From Marinomonas posidonica IVIA-Po-181 (GTDB lineage: Bacteria > Pseudomonadota > Gammaproteobacteria > Pseudomonadales > Marinomonadaceae): 64,000 nt of DNA. Each line of letters opens with the position of its first letter. Position 1 is the first letter of the stretch. The notes under the pieces are model-generated. The model saw only the letters and a list, made by a program, of their open reading frames with translations, had not been told where the DNA came from and searched no databases. The stretch lies in assembly GCF_000214215.1 (NCBI RefSeq), contig NC_015559.1, positions 1,909,001 to 1,973,000 of the forward strand. Direction: 5' to 3'. Shown here in pieces: positions 28,698-37,920 of this stretch. Position numbers and translations under genes: made by a program.

Positions 28698-29052
28698 AAT
28701 GGTGATAAAAATCTGGCAGGTACATCAACAATGGATGATTCGCTCCTGTGCAGTCACTTTAGCCTTTGCGTCCTTAAGAATTTGTGATTGATATTGCTGT
28801 TATTAGGCGCTCCTTTTGAGGAGTGTTTATCAAACCACAGCCACCCGCAAAGTCCACAACCTAATTAGACAGATGTTTTTGACGCAACTTGACGCTAGTT
28901 AGCGACAACCCGCTTAGCCAAATCTTGCAGCGTTAATGGACGGCCCAAGAAGCCATAAGATACAGTATTGTTAGGGTCTCATAACGACAATTACAATCGA
29001 TTGACCTAGGTTATACAAAAGACAATCATTCTCACATCAGGAAACTCCCAAT
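28698..29052. other. Intergenic region before the basic amino-acid transport operon, with a possible gene remnant
   Basis: 355 bases. On the minus strand a 27-codon open stretch (28895-28978) ends in TAG and reads DPNNTVSYGFLGRPLTLQDL and on to VVAN. It looks like the tail of a decayed protein, but I cannot identify it and there is no start. The right end holds the promoter region of the binding-protein gene. AATCATTCTCA at 29023-29033 resembles half of a Fur box, and the same string occurs at 7917. Confidence 0.3.
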
Positions 29053-29823
29053 ATGAAGAAACTCGCTTCTACCTGCTTGGCATTAGCAAGCTTAATGCTG
29101 CAAAATTCTGCGGTCGCCTCTGACACTATCCGAATTGGCGTCGATCCTACCTACCCTCCTTTTGAATATAAACAGGCTGATGGCTCCCTAGCTGGTTTTG
29201 AAATTGACCTTGGTAATGCCATCTGTGAAAAAGTGAGCAAACAATGCGAATGGGTGCCTATGAGTTTCGATGGTTTGATTCCCAGCTTACGCGTTGGCAA
29301 GATAGATGCGGTATTTTCGTCACTAGGCATTTCTGAAAAACGTAAAAAAGTGGTCGATTTTTCAGATAGAACCTGGACGGGGTTTTCATCCATGTTGAGC
29401 CTTAGCAGCAAGAACTTGCTACCCACTGCGGAATCTTTAAAAGGCAAAGTGGTTGGTGTGCAACAAGGCTCAATGCAAGAAGATTATGCCAAGATCAAAT
29501 TAGCGCCGTTTGGGATAAGAGTTCAGTCATATCAGACTCAGGACCAAGTTTACGCTGACTTGCTAAATGGTCGTATTGACGCTTCTATGCAAGACATGAC
29601 ACAAGCTCAAGTCGGTTTTATTGAGGATGCCAATCATCCTGAGTTTAGCAATCAGAAAATGGTCGACAAACTGCTACCAGCCGATTCGGCTATTGCACTT
29701 CGTAAAGGCGATAGTAAAATTGCAACACTGATTAATAACGGCATCAAAGCCATTCATGCAGATGGCACCTTTGCTACCATTCAACGTCAACACTTCGGTG
29801 ATCTGGATCTCTACAGCAAGTAA
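29053..29823 (+). CDS. Basic amino-acid ABC transporter, periplasmic binding protein (AotJ-like)
   Basis: 256 residues. Signal peptide about 1-22 (MKKLASTCLALASLMLQNSAVA). The chain is a family 3 solute-binding protein: IRIGVDPTYPPFEYKQADGSLAGFEIDLGNA opens the mature domain, followed by PSLRVGKIDAVFSSLGISEKRKKVVDFSD and KGKVVGVQQGSMQEDYA. These resemble lysine/arginine/ornithine-binding proteins. It leads a five-gene set in the same order as Pseudomonas aotJQMOP (binding protein, two permeases, AstE/AspA-like protein, ATPase). Arginine or ornithine is the likely substrate; octopine or nopaline-type substrates cannot be excluded. Confidence 0.85.
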   Translation: MKKLASTCLALASLMLQNSAVASDTIRIGVDPTYPPFEYKQADGSLAGFEIDLGNAICEKVSKQCEWVPMSFDGLIPSLRVGKIDAVFSSLGISEKRKKVVDFSDRTWTGFSSMLSLSSKNLLPTAESLKGKVVGVQQGSMQEDYAKIKLAPFGIRVQSYQTQDQVYADLLNGRIDASMQDMTQAQVGFIEDANHPEFSNQKMVDKLLPADSAIALRKGDSKIATLINNGIKAIHADGTFATIQRQHFGDLDLYSK

Positions 29824-29837
29824 CTAGTAAGTGCATT

Positions 29838-29887
29838 GAAGGTGCCGATAAGTCGTCTATCTAAAGGACAGTCTTATTAGTGCCTTC
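29838..29887 (+). other. Large hairpin between binding-protein and permease genes
   Basis: GAAGGTGCCGATAAG (29838-29852) pairs with CTTATTAGTGCCTTC (29873-29887) with a few G-U or mismatched positions. Such intercistronic hairpins commonly give more binding protein than permease by protecting mRNA or partly ending transcription. Confidence 0.55.
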
Positions 29888-29942
29888 TTGCGCTTCTCTA
29901 TCCTTCAATTAATGTACCTGAGAAAAGTGAAAGCAATTAACA

Positions 29943-30647
29943 ATGATGAATAGTCTTTTCCATTTGGAGGGTTATGGCGGCCTGTTACTATCAGGTGCCT
30001 GGATGACCATAAAATTATCTTTGTTGTCATTCTTCTGCGCGATGCTGTTAGGTGTCATCACCGCATTAGCAAAACGTGCAAAAAGTACCACACTGTATTT
30101 AATCACCAGCGCTTACACCACCTTGATTAGAGGTGTTCCTGATCTGGTGCTAATGCTACTGCTATTTTATGGCATTCAAAGTTGGGTCGGCGATGTCTGT
30201 ATGTACTTTGGTTGGGAATATATCGTAATTGATCCTTTTCACGCCGGTGTGATTACTTTAGCGTTTATTTATGGTGCCTATTTTTCCGAAACCTTTCGAG
30301 GCGCTTTGCAATCCATTCCAAAAGGTCAAATCGAAGCCGCTTTAGCGTATGGCCTAACTAATATTCAAAGTTTCCGGTTTGTGATTTTTCCCCAAATGAT
30401 GCGTTTATCCATTCCGGGTATTTCAAATATCTGGCAAGTTATGATCAAAGCAACCGCACTGGTTTCGATCATCGGCTTAAATGACCTTATCAATGCAGCA
30501 GTTGAAGCCGGAAAATCAACTAATAACGTGTTTTCCTTCTTGCTTCTCGCTGGCGCCATGTACCTTGCATATACCATGGTAAGCAATGCTGTCTTCTCAA
30601 AACTAAATCGTTATTTCCATGTTGGTATCAAGGAAAGTAAATCATGA
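29943..30647 (+). CDS. Basic amino-acid ABC permease 1 (AotQ-like)
   Basis: 234 residues of the HisQ/AotQ type with about five membrane helices (GYGGLLLSGAWMTIKLSLLSFFCAMLLGVITALA first). The EAA loop that docks on the ATPase is QIEAALAYGLTNIQSFRFVIFPQ near residues 130-152. LYLITSAYTTLIRGVPDLVLM is the typical His/Arg-family segment. It overlaps the next permease gene by four bases (ATGA), giving coupled translation. The two permeases form a heterodimer with the ATPase encoded at 32555. Confidence 0.88.
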   Translation: MMNSLFHLEGYGGLLLSGAWMTIKLSLLSFFCAMLLGVITALAKRAKSTTLYLITSAYTTLIRGVPDLVLMLLLFYGIQSWVGDVCMYFGWEYIVIDPFHAGVITLAFIYGAYFSETFRGALQSIPKGQIEAALAYGLTNIQSFRFVIFPQMMRLSIPGISNIWQVMIKATALVSIIGLNDLINAAVEAGKSTNNVFSFLLLAGAMYLAYTMVSNAVFSKLNRYFHVGIKESKS

Positions 30648-31411
30648 TCGAACTCCTACAAACCTATTGGAAGCCCTTCTTGTATTCTGATGGATACAAC
30701 TATTCAGGAATGGCGATTACGCTTTGGTTACTGATCTTCTCTGTTGTTTCAGGTTTCCTAATGTCGATACCGCTTTCACTAGCGCGTAACGCTAAGATGC
30801 CTGCAATACGTTGGAGTGTCCAAGCATTCACTACTCTCTTTAGAGGGACACCGCTTTATCTGCAATTGCTCATTTGCTATTCAGGTATTTATAGTCTGAG
30901 GCTTGTTCAAGATCAGCCTCTACTAAACAGTTTTTTTCGGGATGGTATGAACTGCACTTTATTGGCCTTCTCTATTAACACTTGTGCTTATATGTGTGAA
31001 ATGCTCGCTGGCGCATTAAAGAATGTCGATGCCGGAGAAGTGGAAGCCGCCAAAGCGTTTGGCATGAGTAAGTTTCAAGTATATCGACACATTATCTTTC
31101 CAGCCGCCTTTAAACAATCGCTGCCACAATACAGTAACGAAGTCATCATTGTTCTCCATTCAACCACCATTGCCTTTACCGCCACGGTAGCAGACATTTT
31201 AAAAGTAGCAAGGGACGCAAATTCCGCGACTTACATGACGTTCCAATCATTTGGTATCGCCGCCATTCTTTATCTTATTTTGTCGTTTGTGATCTTCTAC
31301 GGTTTTAAAAAGTTTGAAACCTACTATACCGCTCACATTGTTAAACCACATACTTACAGACCTACTATGCTGGGGCTCTTTGAAAAAATGAGAAAAGTTG
31401 TACGAAAATGA
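30644..31411 (+). CDS. Basic amino-acid ABC permease 2 (AotM/HisM-like)
   Basis: 255 residues, about five membrane helices. TTLFRGTPLYLQLLICYSGIY and the EAA loop GEVEAAKAFGMSKFQVYRHIIFPAAFKQSLPQYSNEVI (about 123-160) identify a HisM-type permease. It starts inside the last codons of permease 1 and its own stop overlaps the start of the AspA-like gene by four bases, so three genes are translationally linked. Confidence 0.88.
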   Translation: MIELLQTYWKPFLYSDGYNYSGMAITLWLLIFSVVSGFLMSIPLSLARNAKMPAIRWSVQAFTTLFRGTPLYLQLLICYSGIYSLRLVQDQPLLNSFFRDGMNCTLLAFSINTCAYMCEMLAGALKNVDAGEVEAAKAFGMSKFQVYRHIIFPAAFKQSLPQYSNEVIIVLHSTTIAFTATVADILKVARDANSATYMTFQSFGIAAILYLILSFVIFYGFKKFETYYTAHIVKPHTYRPTMLGLFEKMRKVVRK

Positions 31412-32526
31412 AACATATAAAATCGCCACTTATTTCGCCCTCTTTAGGCACCAGCCGAGTAATAGACAGTTTTCACTTCGGATCGGTTGATGGACCAAAA
31501 GTCTACCTGCAAGCTTCATTGCATGCCGATGAAATACCGGGAATGCTAGCCGCTTGGAAATTAAAGCAACAACTTACTGTTCTTGAACAGCAAGGACACA
31601 TTCAAGGTGAGATCATACTGGTACCCGTGGCCAATCCTATAGGGCTAAATCAGCATCTTATGGATATTCCATTGGGGCGCTACGAGTTAGAGAATGGCTT
31701 TAATTTCAATAGAGGCTACGCTGATACCTTCGAGCAGGTAAAAAACCTGATTGATGGCAAACTTGGAAAGGACTTAGCAGAAAACCGTCAACTGATTCGC
31801 TCTGCGATCAGACAAGCGGTCAATGATTGGTACGTTGATACTGAATTTCATTCTATGCAAAAAACGCTGTTGTCGCTTTGCTGTGATGCCGATTACATTA
31901 TAGACATGCATTGTGACTTTGAAGCAATTCAACACACCTACAGTACTCACTATTCATGGGACAGTGTTAAGCCCCTTGCTCATTACCTAGGCTCTCAAGT
32001 AAACATGCTTGCAGATGAAACCGGAGGAAATCCATTTGATTCTTCCATTGACATGGTATGGAAACGCTTAACGGATTGTTATGGCGATATAATACCGAAA
32101 GCCTGTCAAGCCATAACACTTGAATTGTGTGGCCAAAACGACGTGTCTCATGAAAAGAGCGATCATGATGCCAATGCCATCTTAAATTTCCTGAGAAGCA
32201 TTCATCTCATTACCGACACCCCCCCTGCACTTCCTTCCTACCCTGAGTCCAACATTCAGGCCAAATTACTGGCCGCCGTTGAACCTTTGAAAAGCCAGAC
32301 CTCTGGTGTTGTGGTGCAGTGCGCAGATCTCGATTCACACATTGTGGCAGGACAATTAATTGCCGAAATCATCGATCCAATATCTGACAATGTTGAACAA
32401 ATAAGAGCAAAACAATCTGGCATACTGTTTTCATTCACAATGAGAAAAACGGCGACGGCGGGCATGTTAGTTGCTCATATTGCTGGCGATGATGTGATTC
32501 GCAGCGGCTATTTATTGGCGCCATAA
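31408..32526 (+). CDS. Succinylglutamate desuccinylase/aspartoacylase-family protein (AotO-like)
   Basis: 372 residues of the zinc-dependent AstE/AspA branch of the M14 fold. Zinc-site signatures are SLHADEIPG (His, Glu; about residues 36-44) and DMHCD (His near 166). A FNFNRGY stretch and the C-terminal beta-domain (GVVVQCADLDSHIVAGQLIAEIIDP) follow. It overlaps the permease gene by four bases. Its place between permeases and ATPase copies the Pseudomonas aot operon, where AotO is dispensable for transport. It probably hydrolyses an acylated or conjugated form of the imported amino acid. Confidence 0.85.
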   Translation: MKHIKSPLISPSLGTSRVIDSFHFGSVDGPKVYLQASLHADEIPGMLAAWKLKQQLTVLEQQGHIQGEIILVPVANPIGLNQHLMDIPLGRYELENGFNFNRGYADTFEQVKNLIDGKLGKDLAENRQLIRSAIRQAVNDWYVDTEFHSMQKTLLSLCCDADYIIDMHCDFEAIQHTYSTHYSWDSVKPLAHYLGSQVNMLADETGGNPFDSSIDMVWKRLTDCYGDIIPKACQAITLELCGQNDVSHEKSDHDANAILNFLRSIHLITDTPPALPSYPESNIQAKLLAAVEPLKSQTSGVVVQCADLDSHIVAGQLIAEIIDPISDNVEQIRAKQSGILFSFTMRKTATAGMLVAHIAGDDVIRSGYLLAP

Positions 32527-32554
32527 CCCTAAATGTAACAAAGTTGATTAAAGC

Positions 32555-33325
32555 ATGAGTTTAGAAAAGAAACTGTCTATTGAAGGGCTGAGAAAAAGCT
32601 ACGGAAGTCATGAAGTATTGAAAGGTATTGATCTAACCGCTAATGCTGGCGAGGTCATTACTCTAATAGGCTCCTCTGGTTCTGGAAAAAGTACATTGCT
32701 TAGGTGCATTAACTTTCTTGAGCAACCTAGCGATGGCGTCTTCTACTTTGATAATCAGATGATAAAAATGGCCTCTGATCATGAAGGCATGACATTCGCT
32801 AACGCAAAAGAGTTGCAAACACTTCGTACTAAACTTGCCATGGTGTTTCAGCACTTTAATCTCTGGAACCACATGACAGTATTAGACAACATTACATTGG
32901 CGCCGATGAAGGTCTTAGGGCAAGACAAAAGTACTGCCATCAAACAGGCGCATCTTTACCTTGAAAAAGTTGGCCTTGATACAGATGTCGCAACTAAATA
33001 CCCAGCGTTCCTATCTGGTGGACAACAGCAGCGTGTTGCCATCGCAAGAGCGCTGGCCATGGAACCGGATATTTTATTGTTTGATGAACCCACTTCAGCA
33101 CTCGATCCCGAGTTAGTGAAAGAAGTACTCAAAGTCATTCGACTTCTGGCTGAAGAAGGCCGCACCATGATCATGGTGACACATGAAATGGCGTTTGCGA
33201 AAGAAGTCTCTGATACGATCGTCTTTCTTGCTGACGGAAAAATTGAAGAATCAGGGTCACCAGAAGCGATCTTCGAGCACCCCAAAAGTGACCGTTTAAA
33301 GCGCTTTCTTAATCACGAGTTTTAA
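32555..33325 (+). CDS. Basic amino-acid ABC ATPase (AotP/HisP-like)
   Basis: 256 residues. Walker [10 protein letters not shown] (about 36-44), Q-loop [12 protein letters not shown], signature [15 protein letters not shown], Walker [13 protein letters not shown], and the H-switch in MVTHEM. The [13 protein letters not shown] wording and the insertion after Walker A ([21 protein letters not shown]) are typical of HisP. It energises the permeases encoded upstream. Its stop codon overlaps the stop of the convergent regulator gene (TTAA at 33322-33325). Confidence 0.9.
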   Translation: MSLEKKLSIEGLRKSYGSHEVLKGIDLTANAGEVITLIGSSGSGKSTLLRCINFLEQPSDGVFYFDNQMIKMASDHEGMTFANAKELQTLRTKLAMVFQHFNLWNHMTVLDNITLAPMKVLGQDKSTAIKQAHLYLEKVGLDTDVATKYPAFLSGGQQQRVAIARALAMEPDILLFDEPTSALDPELVKEVLKVIRLLAEEGRTMIMVTHEMAFAKEVSDTIVFLADGKIEESGSPEAIFEHPKSDRLKRFLNHEF

Positions 33326-34176
33326 TTTTCTAACGCGCTAAAAATATGTGGGTGCCCTATGCTGCTGGACGTTTCAAGCCGGGATCGGATAACAGAAGAA
33401 ATATCAGCAGCGTCTACTTCAAATAGACCCACATTTTTAAGTTTTCGCTTTAACGAAATGTTTGATGCAATTTTTTCAAACACAATACGAGAAGAAAACG
33501 GAATCCGAGAATTACGACCTTGAACCCCAAGGGTAATACCAGACAGCAAGCTAAAACTGCCTTTAGTGGCGCCATACAGAATTGTTTGAGAGATAGCCCG
33601 TTGGCAATGGACACCATAATCTACAATTTGTATTCGTTCACCTAAGACAAACACCACACCAACAAATTTTCCAATTTCGTAGCCCTCTAACATGGCTTGG
33701 CCTGGCTCGGCACGCTCATAAAAATGTGAATAAGCAATGCCATCTACAAGTGAAATGCGAGCAAAACCTTTACTGATATGACCCTCATAAGACGGCGTAA
33801 AGTAATAATAATAGTAGTCACCAAGGTAGGGCTGAATATCTTCGGAAGACTTCAGCATCATACTCTCAAGCAATTTAGTGTGTCGCTCTCCTTGAGGACT
33901 GTTATCTAATATGGACTTAGGTTTTTTAACTCGTCTTCTTGATGAAACCAGCTTTTTAAAGGCAGCTGTTGCCATCGTAATCTCTTCTGTTTCGACGCCA
34001 AAAAACGCACACATCTTACGCAGGTTTTTAACAGAAGGGGCACTTGTCCCATTTAAATATTTGGTGAACTGCTGACGGTTGATGCCCATCTTACGGCAAC
34101 AGCTAGAAATACTATCGCTATAACTACACAACACCTTCAAATTCGCAGATATATTTTTTTCTGACAATCGACTCAT
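33322..34176 (-). CDS. XRE-type helix-turn-helix regulator beside the amino-acid transport operon
   Basis: 284 residues from the ATG at 34176; a TTG at 34215 in frame would add 13 residues. The N-terminal HTH (about 10-65) reads [20 protein letters not shown] then [20 protein letters not shown], a Cro/CI-like fold. The C-terminal 150 residues form a separate domain ([25 protein letters not shown], then AILYG-type strands) that may sense a ligand. Family members of this shape are found beside amino-acid catabolic and transport genes. It converges on the ATPase gene with overlapping stops. It replaces the AraC-type ArgR that follows aotP in Pseudomonas. Confidence 0.7.
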   Translation of the reverse strand: MSRLSEKNISANLKVLCSYSDSISSCCRKMGINRQQFTKYLNGTSAPSVKNLRKMCAFFGVETEEITMATAAFKKLVSSRRRVKKPKSILDNSPQGERHTKLLESMMLKSSEDIQPYLGDYYYYYFTPSYEGHISKGFARISLVDGIAYSHFYERAEPGQAMLEGYEIGKFVGVVFVLGERIQIVDYGVHCQRAISQTILYGATKGSFSLLSGITLGVQGRNSRIPFSSRIVFEKIASNISLKRKLKNVGLFEVDAADISSVIRSRLETSSSIGHPHIFSALEN

Positions 34177-34215
34177 CCCCAAACATGATGAAAAAGACCA
34201 AACCACTGCTCTCAA

Positions 34216-34736
34216 CTAACCTACGAACGAGAGTAGTTTATCAATCTGCTAAGCAAATATCGTGCAATAGATAGCAAGCTTGATTTTATATGGTACAAAT
34301 TGAGTACAAAGCTCGGCCTGTCTCTTAGGTATTTATCCGACTTATCGCACTAGTTCACAATAACGCCATTCATTATATAGAGATAACAAGGTAGCTTGAA
34401 GGCGTTATATAACACAGGATACAAATGCCAGTTTTGATTAGAGAGAGTATTTGGCAACTACTTGGCAACTAGATGAGTCGATTTGCTCAAAAAAAGCCCC
34501 CTTTAGGCGTTTTTAGACTTTTACTGTTAAACTTTGAATCAAGGAAAAAAATTAGTTGGTTTCGGAATTCGTCTTCATTGACTCGAACCGTTAAAATGAC
34601 GGTGTTGTCGATTATTGGTATATTTGCCAAACTCAAGCTCAAAGCATCACCATAGTGATCTAGCATTGTGGCCGAATATTTATTACCTTAAGCACACTAA
34701 CCCCCTATCAACAAGTCACTGCGTAATATCACAAAT
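34216..34736. other. Intergenic region before the GGDEF gene
   Basis: About 520 bases without a supportable gene. It contains a short direct repeat TTGGCAACTA (34451-34460 and 34462-34471) and, at about 34488-34511, a weak AAAAA-GCC / GGC-TTTTT hairpin that could end a transcript. A 60-codon plus-strand frame from 34473 shows no domain or good ribosome site and is not called. Confidence 0.5.
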
Positions 34737-36095
34737 ATGTGGTTCAAGCGTTTAATGGAGCAGCCATATATGTCGTCATTTGAAGCTTTTTTAATTAATA
34801 TCTTCATGTTTTCAGCCTTTCCAATTTATGCCACAAGCTTACCGCATAAATTGCGATCTCCTTCCTTATACGCTTACTTAAGCATCATATTGATTGTCGG
34901 AGGATTAGCTGGCGCTATCTATTCCTTTCCCATTGGTGAAGATACCTTCATATCAGGGGGAAATATTGCCTATGGTTCCTTCATGATGACAGCGGTCATG
35001 CTGATTATCAGTGAAAGAAGTATCGCAACCTTTAAGAACCTATTCAGACTATTAATCCTTGTTGATATCTTTGTGTTTGTTGGTTTTAACTATACAGCAT
35101 GGCTACTGGACTCAGATGCGATAACATCACCTGTTGAGCTGCCATCAGAGATCTTTAAAGTATCACTTAGTGTTATGTTGATTGGGGGGGGATTGATATT
35201 AAGTGAAATTTTGCTGTTATTGATTATTTTCATTCAAGTCAGACGTTACGTCACCAATTTAAATGCCTTAGCGGGAATTTATACTATCGCATTTATTGCC
35301 ATTGTTTGTTTGGACGGTGTCTTTTTCCCTCTTGTTGCCCTACACAGTCATCCCGAATTAGGCAATATTATACTTGGTAATGTAACGGGCAAAGTGATAC
35401 TAGCTGTATCTTATAGCCTACCTCTGATGATGTTCTGCCTTATCTATCGAAAACAATTCGCACATTTTATTGAAACCCCCCTTACGATTGGTGAATTGAT
35501 TCGTTCTCCAAGAAAGAAACTGCTTGATACCTTGTATCAATACGAAATAAGAGATCGACAACTGAGGCAGGATAAACAAGAACTGCTAACCAAAGCAGAA
35601 ACAGACTTTTTAACAGGGTTATTTAACCGCGGCAAATTCAACCAAACCTTTGAGTTAGAATGGCAAGAATGTAAGGCATCTGGTCAGCCTATTACCTTAG
35701 TGATCGGAGATGTCGATTATTTTAAGCAATTTAATGACACCTATGGCCATGAAAAAGGAGACACTTGTATCAGATCCATCGCGCAACTATGGCGAGAGAT
35801 CTTAGACAGTGAGGCTGGTCTTGCTGCTCGGATTGGCGGTGAGGAGTTTGCTTTATTATTACCCAAATGCCACCCTGAAGAAGCAAAAATAGCATTAGAA
35901 GAATTCCTTGTTCGTCTTGATAAAGCGGCGATTCTTCATTCTAATTCTTTAATATCATCTCATGTCACAATGAGCATAGGCATCGCAAGTTGCATACCAA
36001 CTAACGACACCAATGTAAAAGACCTCTATGTGGCCGCAGACAACTGCTTATACAAAGCGAAAAATGACGGTCGGAATAGAATAATCACCGAATAG
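34737..36095 (+). CDS. Membrane-bound diguanylate cyclase (GGDEF protein)
   Basis: 452 residues. About seven membrane helices occupy residues 18-245 (FLINIFMFSAFPIYA, SIILIVGGLAGAIYSFPI, VMLIGGGLILSEILLLLIIF and others). A short coiled linker is followed by a GGDEF domain (about 285-450) with DFLTGLFNRGKFNQTF, IGDVDYFKQFND and the intact active site RIGGEEF at about 365-371, so it should make cyclic di-GMP. The usual RxxD inhibitory site five residues before GGEEF is absent (SEAGLAARIGGEEF), suggesting no product feedback at that site. It is monocistronic, beside two cNMP-domain genes. Confidence 0.9.
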   Translation: MWFKRLMEQPYMSSFEAFLINIFMFSAFPIYATSLPHKLRSPSLYAYLSIILIVGGLAGAIYSFPIGEDTFISGGNIAYGSFMMTAVMLIISERSIATFKNLFRLLILVDIFVFVGFNYTAWLLDSDAITSPVELPSEIFKVSLSVMLIGGGLILSEILLLLIIFIQVRRYVTNLNALAGIYTIAFIAIVCLDGVFFPLVALHSHPELGNIILGNVTGKVILAVSYSLPLMMFCLIYRKQFAHFIETPLTIGELIRSPRKKLLDTLYQYEIRDRQLRQDKQELLTKAETDFLTGLFNRGKFNQTFELEWQECKASGQPITLVIGDVDYFKQFNDTYGHEKGDTCIRSIAQLWREILDSEAGLAARIGGEEFALLLPKCHPEEAKIALEEFLVRLDKAAILHSNSLISSHVTMSIGIASCIPTNDTNVKDLYVAADNCLYKAKNDGRNRIITE

Positions 36096-36345
36096 ATACG
36101 CATATACAGCTGAGCTTGCCACAATAAAACGGATGAGAATTAAGCAACAATACTGGACACACAAGCAAAAAAGAAAGCGCCATTGCATAAAAAAGGTCAT
36201 AGAACAGAAGCATGGTGACTCAGTGTTCGATTGCTGTTCAAAGCATCAAGTTCATCATCAAAATAGTAAGTTGAATTGCTGATTTGTCGACTTCTGGGCC
36301 TTTGCATGACAAGCCCCTCTTCCGTAAAAATATTCCGTTTATTGT

Positions 36346-36858
36346 CTAGCCTTTCCAATTAATGCTGATCTTATGATCTGCTAGGGTGTCGCTGACAAGG
36401 CGTAGTTTTCGTGCCATATCACGAGAAAGATTTAGAATTAGCACACCAAAATCAAACGGGAATTGATCGTGAAATTGGGCAAAGGTGTGAGTATCAATCT
36501 TTAATGTTACTGTGTCCTTTGAAGCCATCGCATCCGCTACTCTTGGGAGAAGAGCAATCATGGAGACATAACCTATATCCTGGCCAAAACTGATGATGCC
36601 TTCACCAAATAGCTGGCGATGTTGATTATCTTGATCGTGTCTGGATATGGCGATTTCACCCGATAATACAATGTAAAACACGTTAGCCACATCGCCTTCT
36701 TTAAATAGAAAGTCGTTAGACTTATGGTGTGATATCGTCCCCCTGTCTAGCAAAAACTGAATACTATCTGAGCTCAGCGCACCAAAAATAGCCCCCGTTT
36801 TGAGATGATCAATACTGAGATCGCAGTTGTACTGGTTAGAAACTGTTTCAGTTATCAT
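36346..36858 (-). CDS. Stand-alone cyclic-nucleotide-binding-domain protein (paralogue 3 of 3)
   Basis: 170 residues, one CRP-like beta-barrel and no DNA-binding domain. LKTGAIFGALSSDSIQFLLDRGTI, GDVANVFYIVLSGEIAI, GYVSMIALLPRVADAMASKDTVTLKI and FPFDFGVLILNLSRDMARKLRLVSDTLAD line up block for block with the products at 36848-37384 and 19985-20476. Its start codon lies inside the last residues of the upstream paralogue (11-base overlap), so the two are co-translated. Function unknown; the neighbouring diguanylate cyclase makes a nucleotide-signalling link possible but unproven. Confidence 0.78.
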   Translation of the reverse strand: MITETVSNQYNCDLSIDHLKTGAIFGALSSDSIQFLLDRGTISHHKSNDFLFKEGDVANVFYIVLSGEIAISRHDQDNQHRQLFGEGIISFGQDIGYVSMIALLPRVADAMASKDTVTLKIDTHTFAQFHDQFPFDFGVLILNLSRDMARKLRLVSDTLADHKISINWKG

Positions 36859-37384
36859 ATTGGCTCATTGGTTTTTTGTGATTACTGTCTATTGAAATAC
36901 CATTTTCGGCTAATGTGCCGCCCACCAGGCGTAACTTCCTAGCCATATCCCTCGATAAATTCAAGATTAATATACCGAAATCGAACGAGTGATTGTCATG
37001 GAATAAACCAAATGTATATGAATCTATCTTAAGAACCAGCGTTGGTTCCATAGCCATGGCATCTGCTGCGCGGGGCAACAAGGCGATCATAGTGACGTAT
37101 CCTATCTCTTCTCCAAAGCCAATATCACCTTCGCCAAACCGAATAGCTACTTCGCTACCTTGTTGTTTACGGAACAGGCCTATACGTCCGTTTATCACAA
37201 TATAGAATGCGTCGGCGACATCATCTTGGTAGAAAAGTGTCTCTCCTGCCTCTAATTCTTCCAGTACCCCATGTTTAAATAAGAAGGCAACGGCATCGTT
37301 TGCTAGAGCGCCAAAAATGGAAGCGGTTTTTAATCGCTCAGTACTGATGTCTAATTTACATTCGTCTAGGCTAATCGTTTTCAT
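36848..37384 (-). CDS. Stand-alone cyclic-nucleotide-binding-domain protein (paralogue 2 of 3)
   Basis: 178 residues, a single cNMP-binding barrel. LKTASIFGALANDAVAFLFKHGVLEEL, DVADAFYIVINGRIGLFRKQQ, GEEIGYVTMIALLPRAADAMAMEPTLVLKI and FDFGILILNLSRDMARKLRLVGGTLAENGI match its two paralogues. The shared C-terminal helix FDFG-L-LNLSRDMAR is the most conserved element of the trio and may be an interaction surface. There is no HTH and no catalytic domain. It is the first gene of a two-gene operon transcribed away from the zinc operon. Confidence 0.78.
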   Translation of the reverse strand: MKTISLDECKLDISTERLKTASIFGALANDAVAFLFKHGVLEELEAGETLFYQDDVADAFYIVINGRIGLFRKQQGSEVAIRFGEGDIGFGEEIGYVTMIALLPRAADAMAMEPTLVLKIDSYTFGLFHDNHSFDFGILILNLSRDMARKLRLVGGTLAENGISIDSNHKKPMSQYDN

Positions 37385-37920
37385 ACTCAGGCTCCATTAA
37401 GGTATTGGCCTTGTCCTTAAGAATAGTAAATAAAGCACATTTTCACCCATTCAGTTAGGTGTGGTTTTAGTGGATTTGAGTATATGAATAGATAAAAAAT
37501 GTAAAAATAATTATTAAGCTTATTCGATTCCCTGTCATGAGTAATGGGTTGTTCTGACTTAACAAAGTGTCTTACGAGCCTAATTTGTCTTTTCAACTGA
37601 GAAGCTCTCTCATATCAAGCAGCACAAGATAGTCTGATAACTGTAACGCTAATCCTTTTGGCATATCTTTTTTTGTGGGTTACCGACAAAAGGATAAAGT
37701 GAGGATGCCAATGACACAGCAAAAGCCACTGAGCAAATACTCATAGACAGGCAGCTCAACGTCAGTCTTGCCTTAAGCGCTACCTCCAGCATTCCCTTCC
37801 GTAAGAACAGCATAAAGATTAATCATCAATTAAAGATTAATTATGAAAATAATGTGTGTTTGAAATAAATACGAATTGATATGTTATAACGTTTTAAAAC
37901 CAAAGAGGCTTTAGAGAAAA
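37385..37920. other. Long intergenic region before the zinc transport operon
   Basis: About 536 bases between divergent operons. A hairpin ATCCTTTTG (37652-37660) / CAAAAGGAT (37687-37695) and the repeated AAAGATTAAT near 37816 and 37832 are visible. Near the right end TGATATGTTATAACGTTTTA (37877-37896) contains the palindromic core GTTATAAC and resembles one half of a Zur box. No gene is supported apart from a 13-codon frame at 37708 that I do not call. Confidence 0.5.
37877..37899 (+). promoter_or_regulatory. Possible Zur-type operator
   Basis: GATATGTTATA matches ten of eleven bases of the left half of the enterobacterial Zur consensus (GAAATGTTATA), and GTTATAAC forms a small dyad. The right half is poor. 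Placement 25-45 bases before a zinc-uptake operon supports the reading. Confidence 0.35.

Noticed and set aside
34560-34600. tRNA or att-site fragment (GACTCGAACCG)
   Set aside because: A T-arm-like string is present but no acceptor stem, anticodon arm or integrase can be matched.
34473-34655. 60-codon plus-strand frame before the GGDEF gene
   Set aside because: Starts in a hairpin region, no ribosome site, unusual basic and leucine-rich translation of AT-rich DNA.
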